Below, one piece after another: positions 34,973 to 42,711 of a stretch of 64,000 bases of DNA (the stretch's first letter is position 1; every line of letters begins with the position of its first letter). Source of the stretch: Thermoactinomyces daqus (lineage in GTDB: Bacteria; Bacillota; Bacilli; Thermoactinomycetales; Thermoactinomycetaceae); NCBI RefSeq assembly GCF_000763315.1, contig NZ_JPST01000001.1, forward strand, positions 1 through 64,000, read 5' to 3'. The notes under the pieces are model-generated. The model was not told the origin of the DNA. It did not search any database and saw nothing but the letters and a program-made list of their open reading frames with translations. Both the position numbers and the translations under genes were made by a program.

Positions 34973-35087
34973 GAAACGGGAAAGGCCGGCGCGAAACAAG
35001 TGTCTTTTCCACACTCGCCGGCGACGGAAATTTTTTCGCCGTGCAATTGGGCGGCTGTTTGCCGATGGAAAAGACGGACCCCGTTTC
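34973..35087. ncRNA. candidate pseudoknotted structured region
   Basis: Three inverted repeats interlock: GAAACGGG (34973) with CCCGTTTC (35080); GCCGGCG (34985) with CGCCGGC (35016); GTCTTTTCC (35002) with GGAAAAGAC (35067). The outer pair encloses two crossing pairs, the geometry of a pseudoknot. It lies upstream of the exported-protein gene, beyond the terminator of the preceding gene, where a leader RNA would be. I know of no family matching it. Confidence 0.45.
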
Positions 35088-35169
35088 TCAAAAGCCCGCC
35101 TACTTCTAATCCGCTCTAACGAAAATCGAGGAGAAGAGGGGCAGGCGTCCCCGGAATGGTAACTGACTC

Positions 35170-35204
35170 ACAGGAAAAGGCCCTGTCCCGGATCGGGAGG
35201 GCCT
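35170..35204 (-). terminator. terminator of the 35222-35506 gene
   Basis: On the minus strand AGGCCCT-CCCG pairs with CGGG-AGGGCCT in a strong hairpin followed by TTTTCC, 18 nt after the stop. Confidence 0.85.
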
Positions 35205-35221
35205 CGCTTGCTTCAAGCCTG

Positions 35222-35506
35222 CTATTTTTTCTTGCGCGGAACTTTCTTTTTCCCCTGCAGAATGTCCATCCCCAGCGAAGGATCAGCCCTGATGGAATCT
35301 GCAAATTGTTTTAATTCCTTAAAATCAACATCGGCTCGGGTCACTTTCATCAGATATTCCAATACCGCGTTCATTCCGCCGCGGTCATGAGCTCTCTTTG
35401 CTCCGGCCAAAATCTGTTCCATTTGCTGTTCAGTCAATACACGCTGTCCCATGACAGAATTGATCATCTGCACCAAATCTTTTACCGTGATTTCATTTCC
35501 GGCCAA
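35222..35506 (-). CDS. hypothetical protein, 94 aa
   Basis: A 94-residue helical cytoplasmic protein with a basic tail (GKKKVPRKKK). The start is TTG 35506, 7 nt after GGAGGGG, and there is a good terminator behind it, so the gene is real although I do not recognise the family. The stretch DRGGMNAVLEYLMKVTRADVD resembles small spore-former proteins of unknown role. Confidence 0.7.
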   Translation of the reverse strand: MAGNEITVKDLVQMINSVMGQRVLTEQQMEQILAGAKRAHDRGGMNAVLEYLMKVTRADVDFKELKQFADSIRADPSLGMDILQGKKKVPRKKK

Positions 35507-35684
35507 TCAGATCCCCTCCTATTAAGGCAACTCTGTACACCTTATGTAAAGAGAGGCGGTGCAGTCCGGGGCAAAAGCCCTGCCAACAAGCCCAAAAGAG
35601 GAGAAACGGGTACCAACCCAACACTTTTTTTGCGGGAAAGGTATAGGATTTTACTAACCAGTCGGCAGAAAGGGTTGAAGCAGA

Positions 35685-35810
35685 ATGGGTTACAAACCCG
35701 TGCAAGTAAAGGCCGCCGTTTTCCGTCCGCCCGTCATTTCCCCATGGCTGAATCTGCTGCTGTTTTTGCTGGTCATTCCCACGATTTTTGTCTTTGTCGC
35801 CAATCTTTGA
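35685..35810 (+). CDS. small membrane protein, 41 aa
   Basis: A short open frame with AAGGG 10 nt upstream of the ATG. The product has a 20-residue polar N-terminus and one membrane helix at residues 21-41 (WLNLLLFLLVIPTIFVFVAN), ending right after it. It is antisense to a longer frame at 35493-35879 that has no ribosome site. A terminator-like hairpin lies 220 nt downstream on the same strand. It has the form of the many tiny membrane proteins made during sporulation, but no family is recognised. Confidence 0.5.
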   Translation: MGYKPVQVKAAVFRPPVISPWLNLLLFLLVIPTIFVFVANL

Positions 35811-36030
35811 AACGCAGGCAGGGGAGGCCTTTGTACCCTTGGCATAGTCATAAACCGCGATTCCCGGTTGAAGGTGCATTGAAAGGAGCGGCTTTTACTG
35901 TTGCGGTTTCGGCCGAAGCTTCTCAATCAACGCAACCGGAAGAAACGCGCGGCATTGGTGACGAAGGCGACGGAAACAAAGAGCACCCTGACCCGTCGGA
36001 CTTCCGATTCAGGAATTTGCCAACAAGCTG

Positions 36031-36058
36031 AGTGCCCCCGCTCCGGAGGGCACTTTCT
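36031..36058 (+). terminator. plus-strand terminator-like hairpin
   Basis: AGTGCCC / GGGCACT stem followed by TTCTT. It may end a transcript that includes the 41-aa gene. Between 35811 and 36030 I see no supported gene. Confidence 0.5.
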
Positions 36059-36065
36059 TAATACC

Positions 36066-36099
36066 AAAAAAACATGAGCCTTACCCGTTTCAGGCTCAT
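36066..36099 (-). terminator. terminator of the 36096-36350 gene
   Basis: On the minus strand ATGAGCC / GGCTCAT stem followed by GTTTTTTTGG; the stop codon lies in the 5' arm. Confidence 0.75.
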
Positions 36100-36350
36100 T
36101 TTTCTTCATTCGGTTTGGAACCGGCGCCGATGGACTGAATCAAAAGATGGTCTTGCTCCTTGCTGAGCAAATGAACCAATAACTGGTATTCCTCCAATAG
36201 CATGAGTTCAAAAAACTTGAAGTCTTGCTTTATTTTCCGGTTTTCCTTAATCAATTGTTCCAGCTGGCTTTGCACCTTTTCCATCTGTTCTTCGAGGCGA
36301 GACAACCGAGAGTCCAAGCATTCTGTCAGCCGGTCAGGCAAAACCCGCAC
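36096..36350 (-). CDS. hypothetical coiled-coil protein, 84 aa
   Basis: An 84-residue protein that is mostly one predicted coiled coil (RLSRLEEQMEKVQSQLEQLI). It starts at GTG 36350 with a modest ribosome site and lies 35 nt downstream of rsfA on the same strand, so it is probably made with it during sporulation. No family is recognised; the heptad pattern would suit a dimer or a partner for the RsfA coiled coil. Confidence 0.6.
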   Translation of the reverse strand: MRVLPDRLTECLDSRLSRLEEQMEKVQSQLEQLIKENRKIKQDFKFFELMLLEEYQLLVHLLSKEQDHLLIQSIGAGSKPNEEK

Positions 36351-36385
36351 CTCTTTCTGCCTTAGAACTTAATAAGCACTTTATC

Positions 36386-36946
36386 TTATGTTGTGATTCC
36401 TTCTTCGTTATCGGCTTTCACCTGAAGGCGTTTGTCATTTTTCAGTTCAAACGGGATCTCTGCCTGTTCTTTCACGGAAGAGATCAAACGGATGAGATGC
36501 TGGTATTTATCTTTCACTTCCTGCTGATACCATTGATAAGAGTTCATTTCCTCCCGCAGTTTTTTATTTTCTTCCCTCAATTCTTTCTCCTGTTTCCGCT
36601 TGCTCTCCACTTTTTCAGACAGCGATTTCACTTCTGCTTTCAGTCTGCTGCCCTCTTTTTCCATCTGCTTTATAAGGGGAATCAACTGCGATATGCTTTG
36701 GGGGGAATTGGCGCGTTTTTGTTGCAATTGGCGGTAGACACGCTTCTTTTTTGCCTCTGTATAGGAAAGCGGATCTTTTTGCCGCAGGACGGCGTTCCAA
36801 CGAAACCCGCAGGCTCCGGGCGTGCGGCCCAATTTTTTTCCAATTTTTTCAAACGCCTCAACCTGCGTGCCTCCATTGATAATTGTCTGGAGTACACATT
36901 CTTTTAACAGTTGATCTTCTTCAGCTGTCCAGCCCCGCCCTTTCAT
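36386..36946 (-). CDS. rsfA: RsfA-family prespore transcription factor
   Basis: A 186-residue protein with an N-terminal Myb/SANT-like DNA-binding domain (GRGWTAEEDQLLKECVLQTI, then RTPGACGFRWNAVLRQ) and a C-terminal coiled coil (about residues 90-150). These match RsfA, which modulates SigF-dependent prespore genes in Bacillus. Strong ribosome site GGAGGAGGA. I could not pick out a clear SigF promoter upstream. Its presence supports a spore-forming host. Confidence 0.9.
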   Translation of the reverse strand: MKGRGWTAEEDQLLKECVLQTIINGGTQVEAFEKIGKKLGRTPGACGFRWNAVLRQKDPLSYTEAKKKRVYRQLQQKRANSPQSISQLIPLIKQMEKEGSRLKAEVKSLSEKVESKRKQEKELREENKKLREEMNSYQWYQQEVKDKYQHLIRLISSVKEQAEIPFELKNDKRLQVKADNEEGITT

Positions 36947-37164
36947 CCATCCTCCTCCTCTCCGCTGATGATGCTCCTACACATTTTCTATATTCATTAT
37001 TTAGTCGGAGAAGGAGGTTTTTATGATAACACATCATAAAAAATATTCATTTTGGATAGACCTGCATCGGTGAAAGTTTGTTGCTGACTGATCGCTGAGT
37101 CATCCTTTCCTCAGGCGCTTCACTCCGCTTCGGGCTTTGTTCCAACTCTTCCTCACAGGGTTCG

Positions 37165-37548
37165 CTAATTGGAATTTACCTCCCGAACATCAGGCAGCGG
37201 ACAAACCGGTATTTCTTTCAACAGCGCATCATCGGGCGGCAGTTTTTCCACTCCATCCGGAAGCACCTCCAGACAGAGGTTCAACCAATCCAGAACCCGA
37301 TCGACCAAAACACCATCTTTTTCGGGAGCAAACGGCGAAAGGTATTTGATGGCACTGGTCGCCAGTTTTCTGGCTCCGCGCACTTTTCCTCTGTTGAGTT
37401 GATGCATGATGGCCGCAATTTGGATCAAACCGTGATAAAAGTCATTGTGACGCTGTGATTGCCACAATTCTTCCAAAACTTCGTGCGCTTCCCAATATTC
37501 CCCCCGGTGATAATAAATAAAAAATAATTGATAGAGATTGTGAGCCAT
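37165..37548 (-). CDS. ypuF: DUF309 family protein (YpuF-like)
   Basis: A 127-residue helical protein of the DUF309 family, with the signature YYHRGEYWEAHEVLEELW followed by GLIQIAAIMHQLNRG. In Bacillus ypuF precedes scpA and scpB; these are not next to it here, but a ypuI homologue is 1.2 kb away. Function unknown. Ribosome site GGAGG is rather far (14 nt) from the ATG at 37548. Confidence 0.88.
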   Translation of the reverse strand: MAHNLYQLFFIYYHRGEYWEAHEVLEELWQSQRHNDFYHGLIQIAAIMHQLNRGKVRGARKLATSAIKYLSPFAPEKDGVLVDRVLDWLNLCLEVLPDGVEKLPPDDALLKEIPVCPLPDVREVNSN

Positions 37549-37610
37549 CGCTTTTATTCAAACCTCCGTTCACATTCCATTTTTAATCAGCATAACAGAA
37601 ACCCGGGAAA

Positions 37611-37711
37611 AAGAAAAAAGACCAGGTTTACCTGGTCACATGAAAGAGGGTCAAGATTAAGGAGTTAAAAAGAAGCGTGGTAGCGTAAGCAAGAAGGTCA
37701 ACCTTACTTAC
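37611..37711 (-). ncRNA. candidate trans-acting small RNA
   Basis: A self-contained unit of about 100 nt: promoter 37718-37746, a 5' stem-loop (37683-37713, GTGTAAG-TAAGGT pairing with ACCTT-CTTACGC), a single-stranded C/U-rich middle with CTCC and CCCTC blocks complementary to ribosome sites, and a 3' terminator (GACCAGG / CCTGGTC then TTTTTTC, 37611-37637). It encodes no open frame. The architecture is that of Firmicutes base-pairing sRNAs. Confidence 0.65.
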
Positions 37712-37717
37712 ACGAAC

Positions 37718-37746
37718 ATTTTAACACGCTCCCCGAAATTTGTCGA
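37718..37746 (-). promoter_or_regulatory. promoter of the candidate small RNA
   Basis: On the minus strand TCGACA and TAAAAT are 17 nt apart, placing the start near 37711. Confidence 0.6.
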
Positions 37747-37804
37747 TATCATGTCGATGATCGTTTTCAAACTTTTTCAAGTTTGGCGGTCTAATCCAAC
37801 AGTT

Positions 37805-38527
37805 TTAAATTACCCAACGCTTCCAAAACAGGAAAATCCGGGGTGTGTTCGTCGCTTTAAGCACCTCGGTGAATTCTGAGCGTATCACTTTGTTTTTCGG
37901 GTCCATCCTCAGCGCCAATTTCAATTGCCGCGCCGCTTCCTCGTACTTTTTCATCTCGATGAACACTTTTGCTTTGCGTTGATGGTACAAGGGGTTGGCC
38001 CGATAGTAGTGAGCTGCCAGTTCCAAGTGCAAAAGAGCTTGTCCGGTTTTTCCGCGTAAAAGGTAAATTTCCGCCATCAGCGTGTGAGCAATTGAGTCTT
38101 TGGGGTCCAGTTCCAGACAGCGAAACAACAAATTTTGCGCCAGGGTGATCGTATCCGTATGGCTCATCAAGTAGCGCGCATACTCACGGTAAGCCTTGGC
38201 AAAGCGGGTATGTACCCGCACACACGCCTGATAAAGCGATGCAGCTTCTTTCAGGTCGTTTTGCGCCTCACAAATTTGCGCCAACAGGAGCATGGCATCA
38301 GCATGCTGAGGCTCCAGCTTGAGCGCTTCCTCAACGGCTGCTTGCGCCCGGTGCCAATATCCTTTGCGCGCCTCCAAAATGGACAGCACCAGATAATATT
38401 CGACTCTCGGGTCATTTTTGAGCAATCGCTCTATGCGGGCGCGATTCCGCCGATAGCTGCCTGACGCAAGTCTTTTCCCTTGAGGTTCAGCAATAAAATC
38501 CGCCTCAATGATCGGCCCCGCCACCAT
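37805..38527 (-). CDS. tetratricopeptide repeat protein
   Basis: A 240-residue soluble protein made of about five TPR units (for example AQAAVEEALKLEPQHADAML and QALLHLELAAHYYRANPLYH), with a 40-residue non-repeat N-terminus and a basic aromatic C-terminus (FLFWKRWVI). TPR arrays mediate protein contacts; the partner is unknown. The ATG at 38527 has AAGGGGG 6 nt upstream. Confidence 0.85.
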   Translation of the reverse strand: MVAGPIIEADFIAEPQGKRLASGSYRRNRARIERLLKNDPRVEYYLVLSILEARKGYWHRAQAAVEEALKLEPQHADAMLLLAQICEAQNDLKEAASLYQACVRVHTRFAKAYREYARYLMSHTDTITLAQNLLFRCLELDPKDSIAHTLMAEIYLLRGKTGQALLHLELAAHYYRANPLYHQRKAKVFIEMKKYEEAARQLKLALRMDPKNKVIRSEFTEVLKATNTPRIFLFWKRWVI

Positions 38528-38592
38528 ACAGTTCCCCCTTTTTCCCATCTCTCTCTATCCTTTTTCTGTAAAATTTTGCTGCTTGCCGGGTC

Positions 38593-38638
38593 GTGGTGTC
38601 CCCCCAGACCTCCCCATGTTCACTGAGGGGGGCACCAC
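38593..38638. repeat. strong intergenic inverted repeat
   Basis: GTGGTG-T-CCCCCC pairs with GGGGGGCACCAC (12 bp, one bulge) around a 21-nt loop. No T-run follows on either strand, so it is not a typical terminator. Its role is unknown. Confidence 0.5.
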
Positions 38639-38778
38639 TCCAATCCATTGCTTAAGCCTATCCTGGGGTTTTGTCGTCAAGTCATTGCTTGTTCATGAAT
38701 AATTATTCATTCATTGACGAAAAACACCCCCCGGAAACAGAGGACGAAACAGGGTTTGTTTGCCAAACAAACACAACC

Positions 38779-39279
38779 TTATCGGGATTGCAAACGGATG
38801 CGCGTGATATAATCCGTTTCATAATAGTCCAACTCATCTCTCAAAGCTTCGAAGATCTTGGACAGGGAAACCGTGATTTTCCGCAAAGCTTCGGGAGGAG
38901 TTTGTCGGAATTTGATCGCATCCATCTGAGTATATGTGTAACGGCCGTCTTCCTCATATACCTCGTGCTTCGGATAATAAAAGGCATAAATGCATGAATG
39001 GACGATTTCACTCAGCACTTTTTCCGCAAACTCGTGATTGAACTTGGCTCGCCGCAAAACGAGGCTCACCTTCTCATACCCGAGTTCGCAAGCGACACTC
39101 AAATGCCTTAAACCCTGCAGGTATTCACAGATATAGGCCTCTTGTGCGGAATCATTTTCTTTTTCCCCCAGCAGCATGGGCACATGGGTATAATTAAGAA
39201 AATGATTCAGCTCTTCTTTCGCTTCTTTTAATTTGTCTTTTACGAAAACACATAATTGTCTCGTCTGCTCTGCCGGCAT
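38779..39279 (-). CDS. ypuI: DUF3907 family protein (YpuI-like)
   Basis: A 166-residue helical protein resembling Bacillus YpuI (DUF3907): the N-terminal NYTHVPMLLGEKEND, the central FYYPKHEVYEEDGRYTYT and the C-terminal RDELDYYETDY segments are family hallmarks. The ATG at 39279 follows AAGGGGGG. Function unknown. Together with ypuF it is a remnant of the Bacillus ypu gene neighbourhood. Confidence 0.85.
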   Translation of the reverse strand: MPAEQTRQLCVFVKDKLKEAKEELNHFLNYTHVPMLLGEKENDSAQEAYICEYLQGLRHLSVACELGYEKVSLVLRRAKFNHEFAEKVLSEIVHSCIYAFYYPKHEVYEEDGRYTYTQMDAIKFRQTPPEALRKITVSLSKIFEALRDELDYYETDYITRIRLQSR

Positions 39280-39486
39280 CAAAAAGACCCCCCTTGGACC
39301 AGGACTAGCCCCCTTCATTTCCACTTTTAGTATATCATATGAAGTATTTAATTTCTGCATTTAATTTCGACGTTTTTCTCATAAAATTACAGGAATAAAA
39401 TCATATTTATAAATGAATTTATTTATATAATAATATTGTTTGTACCAACATTTTCTTTAACGACATGTTAATGGAGGTTCAGATCC

Positions 39487-39963
39487 ATGATTCCTGCATG
39501 GCTACCAGAAGACCCAAATCAATGGGTTGATTCTTTTCGCTTTTTCACCCCGGTTCAAGTCCGGTTCTCCGATACCGATATGCTCGGACACATCAACAAC
39601 GTCAGTTATTTCAGCTATTTTGAGCATGGGCGGATCGCCTATTTCGAGGAGTTGAATCTAACCGATAGGATGTTCGATCTCCATTCGGAACACAGCGGAA
39701 TCATTGTGGCTGCAAGTTTGGAGTGCCAGTATCTGCGGCAGGTACACTTTGGGCAAAAGGTGAACCTCGGGGTTCGCATCAGTCGCATCGGCAACAGCAG
39801 CATGGATTTTGAATATGCCCTGCTGGCCGATGACCAACTGGCAGCTGCCGGTCGCGGAACGGTCGTTTATATTAACCCGAAAACCGGAAAAAGCCAGCCT
39901 CTCCCGGAAGAGATCAAACAGGCGATTCGCGAATTCGAAAACTCGGCCACCAACGTACATTAA
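39487..39963 (+). CDS. acyl-CoA thioesterase (4HBT type)
   Basis: A 158-residue hotdog thioesterase of the 4-hydroxybenzoyl-CoA / YbgC type. The active-site helix RFSDTDMLGHINNVSYFSYF carries the catalytic Asp, followed by the GR-x-x-Y segment. GGAGG lies 9 nt before the ATG. The gene stands alone. The physiological acyl-CoA is unknown. Confidence 0.9.
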   Translation: MIPAWLPEDPNQWVDSFRFFTPVQVRFSDTDMLGHINNVSYFSYFEHGRIAYFEELNLTDRMFDLHSEHSGIIVAASLECQYLRQVHFGQKVNLGVRISRIGNSSMDFEYALLADDQLAAAGRGTVVYINPKTGKSQPLPEEIKQAIREFENSATNVH

Positions 39964-39996
39964 TAAGGAAGACCCGGGCTCTCCGGGCCTTCCCTG

Positions 39997-40185
39997 TTAA
40001 TGGTACCATTTATCTCCGTGATGATAAGCGATCGTCTGTGCGACAATGCGGCTGATATCGTCCCTGTTTATATTGGAAAGCTCACCGTGAACCAAAACGC
40101 TGGCATCCAGTTCAGCTTCTGTCAACAATTCATACAACTCGGGGGAAACTGCCAATACCAATTGAGATAACCTCAATGTTTGCAT
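39997..40185 (-). CDS. hypothetical protein, 62 aa
   Basis: A 62-residue predicted protein with a good ribosome site (GAGGTGAG) 4 nt before the ATG. It is largely helical and ends with a His-rich HHGDKWYH tail. No family is recognised. It converges on the thioesterase gene, with a GC-rich hairpin between them (39967-39993). Confidence 0.55.
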   Translation of the reverse strand: MQTLRLSQLVLAVSPELYELLTEAELDASVLVHGELSNINRDDISRIVAQTIAYHHGDKWYH

Positions 40186-40364
40186 TTTGACTCACCTCAA
40201 TCAGCTGAATTTGCCACACCTGTAAGGGGAAAAACCCGCTGTTTGCTTTTTCATTATGCCACATCTTTCGCTAAAAATCTATTTTTTTCGACAAATCGAA
40301 ACACAATCTCCTATATAAAAATCTGGCGGATATTATTTTTGTTCGGCGCAACCCCTGCGCAGTC

Positions 40365-40395
40365 AAAGAAAAAAGTCCGGCTATTCCACCGGACT
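40365..40395 (-). terminator. terminator at the end of the B12 operon
   Basis: On the minus strand AGTCCGG / CCGGACT stem followed by TTTTTTCTTT, 74 nt after the stop of the last gene. The rest of 40186-40468 shows nothing else clear. Confidence 0.85.
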
Positions 40396-40468
40396 CGGGG
40401 GCTGATCACCAAACCAAGTTTTCAAAATACAGGAAATATCAAAAATGAGTGCAGGACGGCTTACAGAC

Positions 40469-40906
40469 TCAGCCTTCCCGGGCGGACCGTTTCCCCAGCA
40501 GAATGGCATGATCCACTTTAATACAACGGTCCATGATCACGATCAGTCCATTTTCAGCGGCCAGCTCCGCCGCTTCTTCATTCCAGACTCCGATCTGCAT
40601 CCAGATCGCTTTTGCCCGGACTTTGACGGCTTCCTCCGCGATCGGAAACACCTCTTCACTTCGGCGAAACACATTGACAATATCGATCGGCTCGTTGATC
40701 TCGCTCAGTGAGCGATAGGGCTTTTCTCCCAAAACCGGACCGGTCAGATAAGGATTGACCGGAAAAATGCGATATCCCGCATCCTGCAATGCCGCAGCGA
40801 TCAGATAGCTCGTTCGTTCAGGTTTATCCGAGCATCCCACCACAGCGATATTTTTCGCCTCTTTCAGCAATTTTGCCCTCTCTGCATCAGTCGGATTCTG
40901 AAACAT
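40469..40906 (-). CDS. CoA-binding domain protein (YccU type)
   Basis: A 145-residue Rossmann-fold protein of the CoA-binding family (PF13380 type). The nucleotide-binding start is KNIAVVGCSDKPERTSY, and NVFRRSEEV with MQIGVWNEEAA are family motifs; Cys and Lys in IMDRCIKVDH lie near the C-terminus. The ATG at 40906 falls within the end of the kinase gene (20-bp overlap), so the two are coupled. Its ligand and role are not established. Confidence 0.88.
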   Translation of the reverse strand: MFQNPTDAERAKLLKEAKNIAVVGCSDKPERTSYLIAAALQDAGYRIFPVNPYLTGPVLGEKPYRSLSEINEPIDIVNVFRRSEEVFPIAEEAVKVRAKAIWMQIGVWNEEAAELAAENGLIVIMDRCIKVDHAILLGKRSAREG

Positions 40907-41609
40907 TTTCCTGCTCCTCTCCATTCTTCTCTTGTGTCAGCCAGTCGATCCCCATTCGCTGCTTCATATTCTGCACAAAAGAAGGCAGGGAAAACGCATT
41001 TCCCCCCTGATTGAAATAAGCTCTTTTTACTCTTTCCATCAGCCATTTGGGAATCTTTCGCCCACGGATATAGGGATAACAGACATAATAAGCCTCCACC
41101 AGATGTTCCCAGCGCCGGTCCCGACCCGGTTCCATATACTCGGACACATCGATCAGCTTGGCGCGCCCCTTTTGCAACAACACATTTTTCAAATGAATAT
41201 CGCGGGGATTGAGACCCTGGCAGCGCGCGCAATCAACTGCCTCTTCGACGTCGCGGATCACCTGCTCCGGAATCACGATCCCCAGTTCCAAGCATTCATA
41301 CAAGGTCGGGCCGCTTTCATGGCTGAGGATGAGATAATGATCCCCGTATCCGTAACAGCGGGCATAAAAGGGGCAATTCCCCAGTTTTTGATAAACCGTC
41401 CACTCTTTTTCTTTTTTATGAATCCGGTCCTTTGCATACACTTTAAACACAATACCCGGAAATTCCGGATGGGATACGACAATCGCATCCGTTCCCCGTC
41501 CGATCTCGTGAAAAACAGGCGGAACGCTTTTAACCGCCACCAATTCATTTTCAGGTGAAGCAACAATCTGAATGCGCTTCAGCTCCTGTTCCACGTCGCC
41601 GCGGAGCAA
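40887..41609 (-). CDS. atypical protein-kinase-fold protein
   Basis: About 240 residues with a minimal kinase fold. Visible elements: IGRGTDAIVV (P-loop-like), GIVFKVYAKD (ATP-binding Lys), NPRDIHLKNVLL (catalytic loop, D-x-H-x-K-N instead of HRDxKxxN) and LIDVSEY (DVS in place of DFG). This is closer to RIO/Bud32-like or small-molecule kinases than to classical Hanks kinases. A TTG at 41609 after AGGAGG is the best start; an ATG at 41672 lacks a ribosome site. It lies between cbiB and the CoA-binding gene at the end of the B12 operon. Confidence 0.75.
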   Translation of the reverse strand: MLRGDVEQELKRIQIVASPENELVAVKSVPPVFHEIGRGTDAIVVSHPEFPGIVFKVYAKDRIHKKEKEWTVYQKLGNCPFYARCYGYGDHYLILSHESGPTLYECLELGIVIPEQVIRDVEEAVDCARCQGLNPRDIHLKNVLLQKGRAKLIDVSEYMEPGRDRRWEHLVEAYYVCYPYIRGRKIPKWLMERVKRAYFNQGGNAFSLPSFVQNMKQRMGIDWLTQEKNGEEQENVSESD

Positions 41610-41690
41610 TGTTCCTCCTGTTTGAAAAATAGCGGATCCACTCCTTTGAGGGCTTTCCCTTCCTATTTGCATTCTTGCTTGTATTTACCC

Positions 41691-42692
41691 CTAAAAAGGC
41701 GGGATCATGCATGACTGAAAAAACATTTTTTTCCAAACAAGGACAATTTCGCAACAACCGGCGATGAAAAGCACCGTCGTCCACCACATCATGCGCACTG
41801 CCAACTTCAGATGCACCCGTTTTTTCGGTTGCCGGGGGTCACCAAGCCGGGCGCGAACTGAAACCTTCCCCTGATAGGTATTGGTTCCCCCGAGTTGAAT
41901 ATTCAACGCCCCTGCCATCAAGGATTCAGGAATGCCGCTGTTGGGGCTGGGGTGCAGATGAGCATCGCGCCGGACCACGCGCCAACCGGAACGGAAATCG
42001 AGGCGCAAACAAAAAGCAGCTGCCAGCATGGGGATAACGGTCAGGCGGGCGGGCAGCCAGTTGGCCAGATCGTCAAGCCGGGCCGAAGCCCAGCCCAGAT
42101 CGATGTACTTTTCATTTCGATAGCCCACCATCGCGTCCAGGGTGTTGACTGCCCGGTAGGCAAAGGCGAGCGGGGCTCCGCCGATCAGCGCATAAAACAA
42201 AGGTGAAATCACTGCATCGACAATATTTTCCGCCACCGTTTCCACCCCTCCGCGGACGATTTCATCACAGTCGAGATGCTCCGTATCCCGTCCGACCACC
42301 ATCGCCAGTTCCCGGCGGGCCTTTTCCACATCTCCCTCCGCCAGCGCCCGGAAGATTTGATTCCCCGCGTCAGCCAGCCCTTTCGGCGCGATCGTCAGCC
42401 AAACCAAGACGATTTCACTCACCAGTCCGGCCAGCGGGCTCCAACCATCACACAGTTTTGTGATCCCCCATGCCAGTCCGTAGGTTCCTCCGGCAATCAC
42501 CAGCGGAAACAGCAACCCGAGCAGGCGGACTTTCCGGCCGGTAACGGCAAGGCGGGAAATCAGGCGGAGAAGCCCTTTTTCCAGCCATGTGATACAGCGG
42601 CCGATCCCGGCGACGGGGTGGGGAAGCCAGCGGGGGTCCCCGAACATCAGTTCAAGCAGAAAAGCTCCGCAAATGATCCATATTTTCTCCAT
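41691..42692 (-). CDS. cbiB: adenosylcobinamide-phosphate synthase
   Basis: A 333-residue polytopic membrane enzyme (CbiB; CobD in Pseudomonas naming) that joins aminopropanol phosphate to adenosylcobyric acid. Motifs: LMFGDPRWLPHPVAGIG, VVGRDTEHLD, GGVETVAENIVDAVISPLFY and AYRAVNTLDAMVGYRNEKY. The ATG at 42692 follows AGAGGATC. It starts 19 nt after cbiZ, which makes its substrate adenosylcobyric acid by salvage; threonine phosphate decarboxylase (cobD) in the same operon supplies the amino-alcohol. Confidence 0.95.
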   Translation of the reverse strand: MEKIWIICGAFLLELMFGDPRWLPHPVAGIGRCITWLEKGLLRLISRLAVTGRKVRLLGLLFPLVIAGGTYGLAWGITKLCDGWSPLAGLVSEIVLVWLTIAPKGLADAGNQIFRALAEGDVEKARRELAMVVGRDTEHLDCDEIVRGGVETVAENIVDAVISPLFYALIGGAPLAFAYRAVNTLDAMVGYRNEKYIDLGWASARLDDLANWLPARLTVIPMLAAAFCLRLDFRSGWRVVRRDAHLHPSPNSGIPESLMAGALNIQLGGTNTYQGKVSVRARLGDPRQPKKRVHLKLAVRMMWWTTVLFIAGCCEIVLVWKKMFFQSCMIPPF

Positions 42693-42711
42693 CCCGATCC
42701 TCTTTCTCCCC

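Noticed and set aside
35493-35879. Minus-strand frame of 128 codons
   Set aside because: No ribosome site, low-complexity composition, overlaps the ribosome site of the 35222-35506 gene and lies opposite a better small membrane protein frame.
36947-37164. Possible SigF promoter upstream of rsfA
   Set aside because: Expected from biology, but no sequence matched both promoter halves; nothing else is supported in this gap.
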